From Fulvivirga kasyanovii (GTDB lineage Bacteria; Bacteroidota; Bacteroidia; Cytophagales; Cyclobacteriaceae): a DNA stretch of 36,819 nt. The stretch is from contig NZ_SMLW01000654.1 of the NCBI RefSeq assembly GCF_009711405.1, positions 1-36,819 of the forward strand, read 5' to 3'. The notes under the pieces were generated by a model. That model was given only the letters and a program-made list of their open reading frames with translations, had not been told where the DNA came from and did not search any database. This document shows positions 32,992 to 36,819 of this stretch, piece by piece; the stretch's first letter is position 1, and each line of letters opens with the position of its first letter. Made by a program: the position numbers and the translations under genes.

Positions 32992-33444
32992 ATGGGTCTG
33001 AAAGAAACCATTGATCAGGAGATAAAAAAAGCCATGCTTGCAAAAAAGAAAGATGAGCTTACAGCGCTGAGATCGATTAAATCCGCAATACTCCTGGCAG
33101 AAACAGAAAAAAGTGCCGGGTCTGCCCTTGCAGAAGATGCAGAGCTAAAACTATTGACAAAAGCTGCCAAGCAGAGAAAAGACTCTGCAGATCTGTATTT
33201 GAAAGAAGGCCGCAACGACCTGGCCGAAAAAGAGCTCTTTGAGCTGGAGGTGATCAACAGGTTCTTGCCGAAGCAATTGACAGAGGATGAGATCAGAGGA
33301 GAGCTGATGAAAATAATTGACACGGTAAAAGCCACTGGCCCTCAGGATATGGGTAAGGTGATGGGTGTGGCTACTAAAGATCTTGCCGGAAAAGCAGACG
33401 GTAAAATAATTTCAGGTATTGTTAAAGAACTTTTAAATAAGTAA
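32992..33444 (+). CDS. yqeY: GatB/YqeY-domain protein
   Basis: 150 residues, the stand-alone YqeY form related to the C-terminal helical domain of GatB. Seen: LKETIDQEIKKAMLAKKKDELTALRSIKSAI at the N-terminus, FLPKQLTEDEI in the middle, and GPQDMGKVMGVATKDLAGKADGKIIS at the C-terminus. These proteins are thought to bind tRNA or act in amidotransferase-related steps, but the role is not settled. It is the first gene of a tight operon; the next start follows its stop directly. Confidence 0.93.
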   Translation: MGLKETIDQEIKKAMLAKKKDELTALRSIKSAILLAETEKSAGSALAEDAELKLLTKAAKQRKDSADLYLKEGRNDLAEKELFELEVINRFLPKQLTEDEIRGELMKIIDTVKATGPQDMGKVMGVATKDLAGKADGKIISGIVKELLNK

Positions 33445-33981
33445 TTGAATACGCTTGACATTATCCTGCTTGTGCCATTGGCCTATGGAGCATATCGTGG
33501 ATATAAAAAGGGCTTCCTGCTGGAGATTATTGCTATTCTGGCTTTTATTTTGGCCATAATTGGCGGGTTTAAGCTATTGCATTTGGGCATGAATTTCCTT
33601 GACCAGCACTTTAATATCAGTGGAGAACTGCTGCCTTACGTAGCGTTTGTTCTCATTTTCATACTGATCATTTTGCTGGTCAACCTGTTAGGGAAGCTGG
33701 TTAAAAAAGTTGTTGATATGACCTTGCTAGGTTCTATTGACAACCTCGCCGGGGCTGTCCTTTCGGTTATAAAATGGGCATTTGGCATAAGCATAATCTT
33801 ATGGCTGAGCAGCTCTTTTGGAGTAGAGATACCACATTTGTATACCCAGGAGTCCTGGTTATATCCGTACATTTTGCCTTTTGCTCCTACAGTTGTAGAA
33901 TACTTCTCAGCCCTGGTACCCTTTGCCCATGACCTGTTCGACACCATAAAAACCATGCTGCAGGGTGATTCTACTTCTTGA
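33445..33981 (+). CDS. CvpA-family inner-membrane protein
   Basis: 178 residues, four membrane helices (about 4-20, 27-48, 65-85, 105-125) followed by a short amphipathic end. The N-terminus LDIILLVPLAYGAYRGYKKGF is the CvpA family signature. The start is a TTG immediately after the yqeY stop, which fits the family N-terminus exactly and implies translational coupling. CvpA proteins are linked to colicin V export and envelope homeostasis; the molecular role is unclear. The 3' end overlaps the next gene by 17 bp. Confidence 0.88.
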   Translation: MNTLDIILLVPLAYGAYRGYKKGFLLEIIAILAFILAIIGGFKLLHLGMNFLDQHFNISGELLPYVAFVLIFILIILLVNLLGKLVKKVVDMTLLGSIDNLAGAVLSVIKWAFGISIILWLSSSFGVEIPHLYTQESWLYPYILPFAPTVVEYFSALVPFAHDLFDTIKTMLQGDSTS

Positions 33982-34537
33982 TAATTTCGACTCCTTTACG
34001 TACAACCTGGTTGATTATTTTGAGCAACTGGGCGTAAAGTGTGAGGTAGTCCGCAATAATGTTCCACTGGAAGCCATCACTTCCGGTCATTATGAAGGTG
34101 TGGTTTTGTCTCCCGGGCCGGAGGTTCCTGAGAAGGCAGGGAACCTGATGGAGGTTTTAAAACACTACAGTGGTAAGGTGCCGGTGCTCGGCATATGCCT
34201 GGGACATCAGGCTATAGGGCAGCTTTTTGGCGCAGAGCTTATTAAAGCCATTAGGCCAATGCATGGCAAAATTTCCAGGATTAGTTTAATGGAAGATATG
34301 CTCTTTGCAGGTTTGCCACGGAGCATTAGTGTGGTGAGGTATAATTCGCTGGTGGTCACTCAGGAGAAGGAAACAGCTATCAGAGCTATAGCCCGATCGG
34401 AAGAAGGGGAAATAATGGCGTTAAGGCACAGGGAGTTGCCCATATGGGGTGTGCAATTTCACCCCGAAGCTGCATTGACAGAATACGGGTTAGATATTTT
34501 AAAAAATTGGCTAACTTATAATCAGATAGCAGTATAA
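33965..34537 (+). CDS. Glutamine amidotransferase subunit, PabA/TrpG type
   Basis: 190 residues, class I glutaminase of aminodeoxychorismate synthase or anthranilate synthase. The GTG start at 33965, inside the cvpA-like gene, gives the family N-terminus MILLLDNFDSFTYNLVDYF. Seen: the catalytic nucleophile C78 in GICLGHQAIG, and H166 and E168 in QFHPEA. It supplies ammonia to the chorismate-using subunit. The gene is far from any trp or pabB gene in the window, so it may serve folate (PabA), tryptophan (TrpG) or both; sequence alone does not decide. It is embedded in the yqeY-cvpA run. Confidence 0.92.
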   Translation: MILLLDNFDSFTYNLVDYFEQLGVKCEVVRNNVPLEAITSGHYEGVVLSPGPEVPEKAGNLMEVLKHYSGKVPVLGICLGHQAIGQLFGAELIKAIRPMHGKISRISLMEDMLFAGLPRSISVVRYNSLVVTQEKETAIRAIARSEEGEIMALRHRELPIWGVQFHPEAALTEYGLDILKNWLTYNQIAV

Positions 34538-34581
34538 TTGCTCAATTTTGTTTACTTTGTAGCAAGCACATTAAGACAATT

Positions 34582-35349
34582 ATGGCTCTAACAATAAGAG
34601 AAGAAAAAGAATTTAAGTATATCGATGAAGGTTCCGGTGAAGTGTTGTTGTTGCTTCATGGCCTGTTTGGTGCGCTGAGCAATTGGGAAGGAGTAGTTAA
34701 TAGTTTTAAAGGTAAGTACCGTGTGGTAATTCCGCTGCTACCGATTTATGATATGCCATTGAAGCAGGCCGGACTAGACGGACTAAAGAATTTTTTGGAA
34801 AGATTTGTGTCCCTGAAGGGACTTAAAAATATGACATTGATCGGGAACTCTCTAGGGGGGCATGTGGGGTTAATATATACACTTAGCAATCCTGAAAAGG
34901 TAAAAAGCCTGGTGCTTACGGGCAGTTCAGGTCTTTTTGAAAATTCCATGGGGGGCTCATTTCCAAAAAGGGGCAGCTATGACTATATAAAAGAAAGAGT
35001 GGCGTATACCTTTTATGATCCGGCAACAGCAACCAAAGAACTCGTTGACGAGGTGTTTGAGACAACAAAAAGCATTCCCAAGTGTTTGAGGATTGTAGCT
35101 ATTGCCAAATCAGCGCAGCGACACAACATGGCTAAAGAGATACAAAGAATAAAACAACCTACACTACTCGTTTGGGGGCTTAATGATACGATCACTCCAC
35201 CTATGGTAGCGCATGAATTTAATAAACTGATACCTAATTCCGAGCTTCATTTTATAGATAAATGCTGTCACGCGCCAATGATGGAACACCCTGAAAAGTT
35301 TAATGATATACTAAACAAATTTTTAGATGCTAAACGTGATGATAGCTGA
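34582..35349 (+). CDS. Alpha/beta-hydrolase
   Basis: 255 residues. The fold shows LLLHGLFGALSNW (oxyanion-hole HG), the nucleophile elbow GNSLGG with S90, the acid in WGLNDTITPP, and the catalytic His in CCHAPMMEHPE. An internal cap (about 120-180) is short. The acyl or ester substrate is unknown; similar proteins sit next to the CBS and NAD kinase genes in other Cytophagales. The 3' end overlaps or abuts the CBS gene, so they are co-transcribed. Confidence 0.9.
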   Translation: MALTIREEKEFKYIDEGSGEVLLLLHGLFGALSNWEGVVNSFKGKYRVVIPLLPIYDMPLKQAGLDGLKNFLERFVSLKGLKNMTLIGNSLGGHVGLIYTLSNPEKVKSLVLTGSSGLFENSMGGSFPKRGSYDYIKERVAYTFYDPATATKELVDEVFETTKSIPKCLRIVAIAKSAQRHNMAKEIQRIKQPTLLVWGLNDTITPPMVAHEFNKLIPNSELHFIDKCCHAPMMEHPEKFNDILNKFLDAKRDDS

Positions 35350-36004
35350 GGAGTTGATTAACCATATGATCCCGCCATTGAAGCCTAAGGATTCTGCCAA
35401 GAAGGCAAGACTCTGGATGGAGGAATTGCGGTGTAATCAACTGCCGGTAGTGGAGGATGAAAAGTTTCTTGGGCTGGTATCAGAGGACTTAATATTCGAA
35501 GCCAATGATGCTGAAAAGAGCGTTGCTGATTTCGATCTTATTGGTAAGCGATGTGTTGTCTATGGAAGTTCCCATTTTTATGATGTTATCAAAATAGCCT
35601 CGGATAACAGTGTGCAAATGGTTGGTGTATTAAACAATCAGGAAAAATATATAGGTGTAATAACAGTACAGGATACCATCACCTCTTTTGCCCAGTCAGC
35701 GGCCATACAAATTCCCGGTGGCATACTGGTGCTGTCCATGAACCAGATTGATTATTCTTTGGCAGAGATCAGCAGGCTGATTGAAGAAAACAATGCGAAG
35801 ATATTAAGCAGCAGTATAAAGGAAGATGAATTAGACCCATCCAAACTCAAGTTGACTTTAAAAGTTAACAGACTAGATCTCACCCCCATAGTGGCCACAC
35901 TGGAAAGGTTTGGATATAAAATTATTGCAAGATTTCAGGAAACCAAAGTGCTGGATGAAGAAAAGGGCAAGATTGATATGCTCCTAAAATACCTGGATAT
36001 ATAG
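35339..36004 (+). CDS. CBS-domain-pair protein with ACT-like C-terminus
   Basis: 221 residues from the ATG at 35339 (MIAEELINHMIPPL); an in-frame ATG at 35327 would add four residues, and both lie inside the end of the hydrolase gene. Two CBS motifs (about 5-60 and 75-125) bind adenosine nucleotides in this family. The C-terminal part (about 130-205; GGILVLSMNQIDYSLAEISRLIEENNAKILS) resembles an ACT-type ligand-binding domain. It lies 3 bp before the NAD kinase gene, so it may sense adenylate or NAD state in relation to NADP synthesis; this is inferred from position. Confidence 0.85.
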   Translation: MIAEELINHMIPPLKPKDSAKKARLWMEELRCNQLPVVEDEKFLGLVSEDLIFEANDAEKSVADFDLIGKRCVVYGSSHFYDVIKIASDNSVQMVGVLNNQEKYIGVITVQDTITSFAQSAAIQIPGGILVLSMNQIDYSLAEISRLIEENNAKILSSSIKEDELDPSKLKLTLKVNRLDLTPIVATLERFGYKIIARFQETKVLDEEKGKIDMLLKYLDI

Positions 36005-36007
36005 TTT

Positions 36008-36819
36008 ATGAAGTTTGGCATTCACGGCAAAGAGTTCGATAAAGAAACGATCCCTTACATAAAAGAGGTATTTCGGGAACTGGGCAAACGCAAAGCAGAG
36101 GTAGTTGTCTCCGAAGCGTTTGAAGATCACCTGAAACAGAATCGCATTGATATAGGAGATATCTCTACCTATGCGGAAGGGGATAATCTGGATTACCTGG
36201 ATTTTATGTTGACCCTGGGTGGTGACGGTACCCTTTTGGAAGCCCTGACCCATGTAGGAAAAACAGAGGTTCCTTTACTCGGTATCAATACCGGCAGGCT
36301 GGGCTTTCTTGCCACTACCGCCAAGCAGGATATCAGCAATGCAATAGACTGCCTGTTTGCGTCAAACTATGATTTTGACCGTCGCACACTGATACAACTG
36401 AAATCAGACGGGCTGTTCGACGGGCTTAATTTTGCATTAAATGATTTTACGATCCTGAAAAAGGATACTTCGTCTATGATTGTGGTGCACGCATATATCA
36501 ATGGCGAGTTTCTGAATTCTTACTGGGCTGATGGCATAATAGTATCCACCCCAACAGGATCCACTGGTTATAATATAAGCTGTGGAGGGCCATTGGTGCT
36601 TCCACAATCGAATAATTTTATAATTACCCCTGTAAGTCCCCATAACCTTACGGTCAGGCCCATTGTTGTACCTGATGATTCTGAATTGTCATTTACCATT
36701 GAAGGTAGGAGCAAGAATTTTCTTATCTCCCTTGATTCGAGATTTGAAGTTGTTGATGATTCAGTTAGGCTTAAAGTAGTTAAGGAAGATTTTAAGGCGA
36801 AGCTGGTAAAATTGAAAGA
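36008..36819 (+). CDS. nadK: NAD kinase, 3' end cut by the window
   Basis: The open frame from the ATG at 36008 runs to the last base with no stop (270 codons visible; the family has about 290). It phosphorylates NAD to NADP, in the cytoplasm. Seen: the catalytic GGDGT in LTLGGDGTLLEA, NTGRLGFL, NDFTI (NE/D motif), and DGIIVSTPTGSTGYNISCGGP, followed by PHNLTVRPIVVPD. It starts 3 bases after the CBS gene and belongs to the same operon. Only about 20 C-terminal residues are likely missing. Confidence 0.96.
   Translation, partial: MKFGIHGKEFDKETIPYIKEVFRELGKRKAEVVVSEAFEDHLKQNRIDIGDISTYAEGDNLDYLDFMLTLGGDGTLLEALTHVGKTEVPLLGINTGRLGFLATTAKQDISNAIDCLFASNYDFDRRTLIQLKSDGLFDGLNFALNDFTILKKDTSSMIVVHAYINGEFLNSYWADGIIVSTPTGSTGYNISCGGPLVLPQSNNFIITPVSPHNLTVRPIVVPDDSELSFTIEGRSKNFLISLDSRFEVVDDSVRLKVVKEDFKAKLVKLK

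Noticed and set aside
1-36819. CRISPR arrays, rRNA and tRNA genes
   Set aside because: Gaps were read by eye for spaced direct repeats and cloverleaf motifs (GGTTCGAnnCC-type arms); none found. The only long tandem repeat is inside the TPR gene.

Overview
The window is a stretch of chromosome from a member of the Bacteroidota, most likely Cytophagales (Fulvivirga/Marivirga-like). The pointers are a SusC-type TonB receptor with a carboxypeptidase-regulatory-like N-terminus, lipoproteins with acidic residues just after the lipobox cysteine (Bacteroidota surface-export style), weak Shine-Dalgarno sequences, TAnnTTTG-type -7 boxes, and characteristic neighbours (rbfA/LolCE-like permease; YqeY/CvpA; CBS/NAD kinase). 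Most of it is core chromosome. I see no rRNA, tRNA, CRISPR array, phage region or intact insertion sequence.

Layout. 1-2902: dihydrolipoamide dehydrogenase, a hairpin-like inverted repeat, then an ECF sigma factor and its RskA-type membrane anti-sigma factor. 3315-6958: a surface LamG-like lipoprotein converging on a minus-strand pair, a His-cluster membrane protein and a TonB-dependent receptor, which looks like a metal-related outer-membrane uptake unit. 7356-12266: a giant exported TPR protein. 12390-14390: a degenerate SNase-domain protein, a lysine-rich exported protein, deoC and acylphosphatase. 14419-17581: a hypothetical protein, a complete subclass-B1-like metallo-beta-lactamase, an SDR and an LpxL-like acyltransferase. 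17685-19553: a methionine-gamma-lyase/cystathionine-type PLP enzyme divergent from an Lrp/AsnC regulator. 19542-24267: an SNF2 helicase, a LolC/E-type permease and rbfA. 24497-28469: a GT-C-like membrane protein facing a glyA-tatC-rpiB operon. 28597-32131: a GIN/DUF2807 lipoprotein, a TPM-domain pair and an astacin-like lipoprotein. 32195-36819: pdxJ, then a tight operon yqeY-cvpA-pabA/trpG, followed by a hydrolase, a CBS protein and a NAD kinase that runs off the window.

The most striking item is the TPR protein. After residue 28 it can be read as 47 consecutive 34-residue TPR units plus a 10-residue tail with no net insertion or deletion. These form a higher-order repeat of exactly seven TPRs (238 residues, 714 bp) present about 6.7 times. 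Seven TPRs is about one superhelical turn in known TPR proteins, so equivalent positions may line up along one face of a long periplasmic superhelix. Other points worth a second look are the SNase-like protein that has lost two catalytic arginines and one metal-ligand aspartate, the B1 lactamase-like enzyme, the His-cluster/TonB pair with a nested palindrome between its genes, the paired inverted sites between the Lrp regulator and the PLP enzyme gene, and a possible one-base frameshift at the start of the GT-C-like gene.
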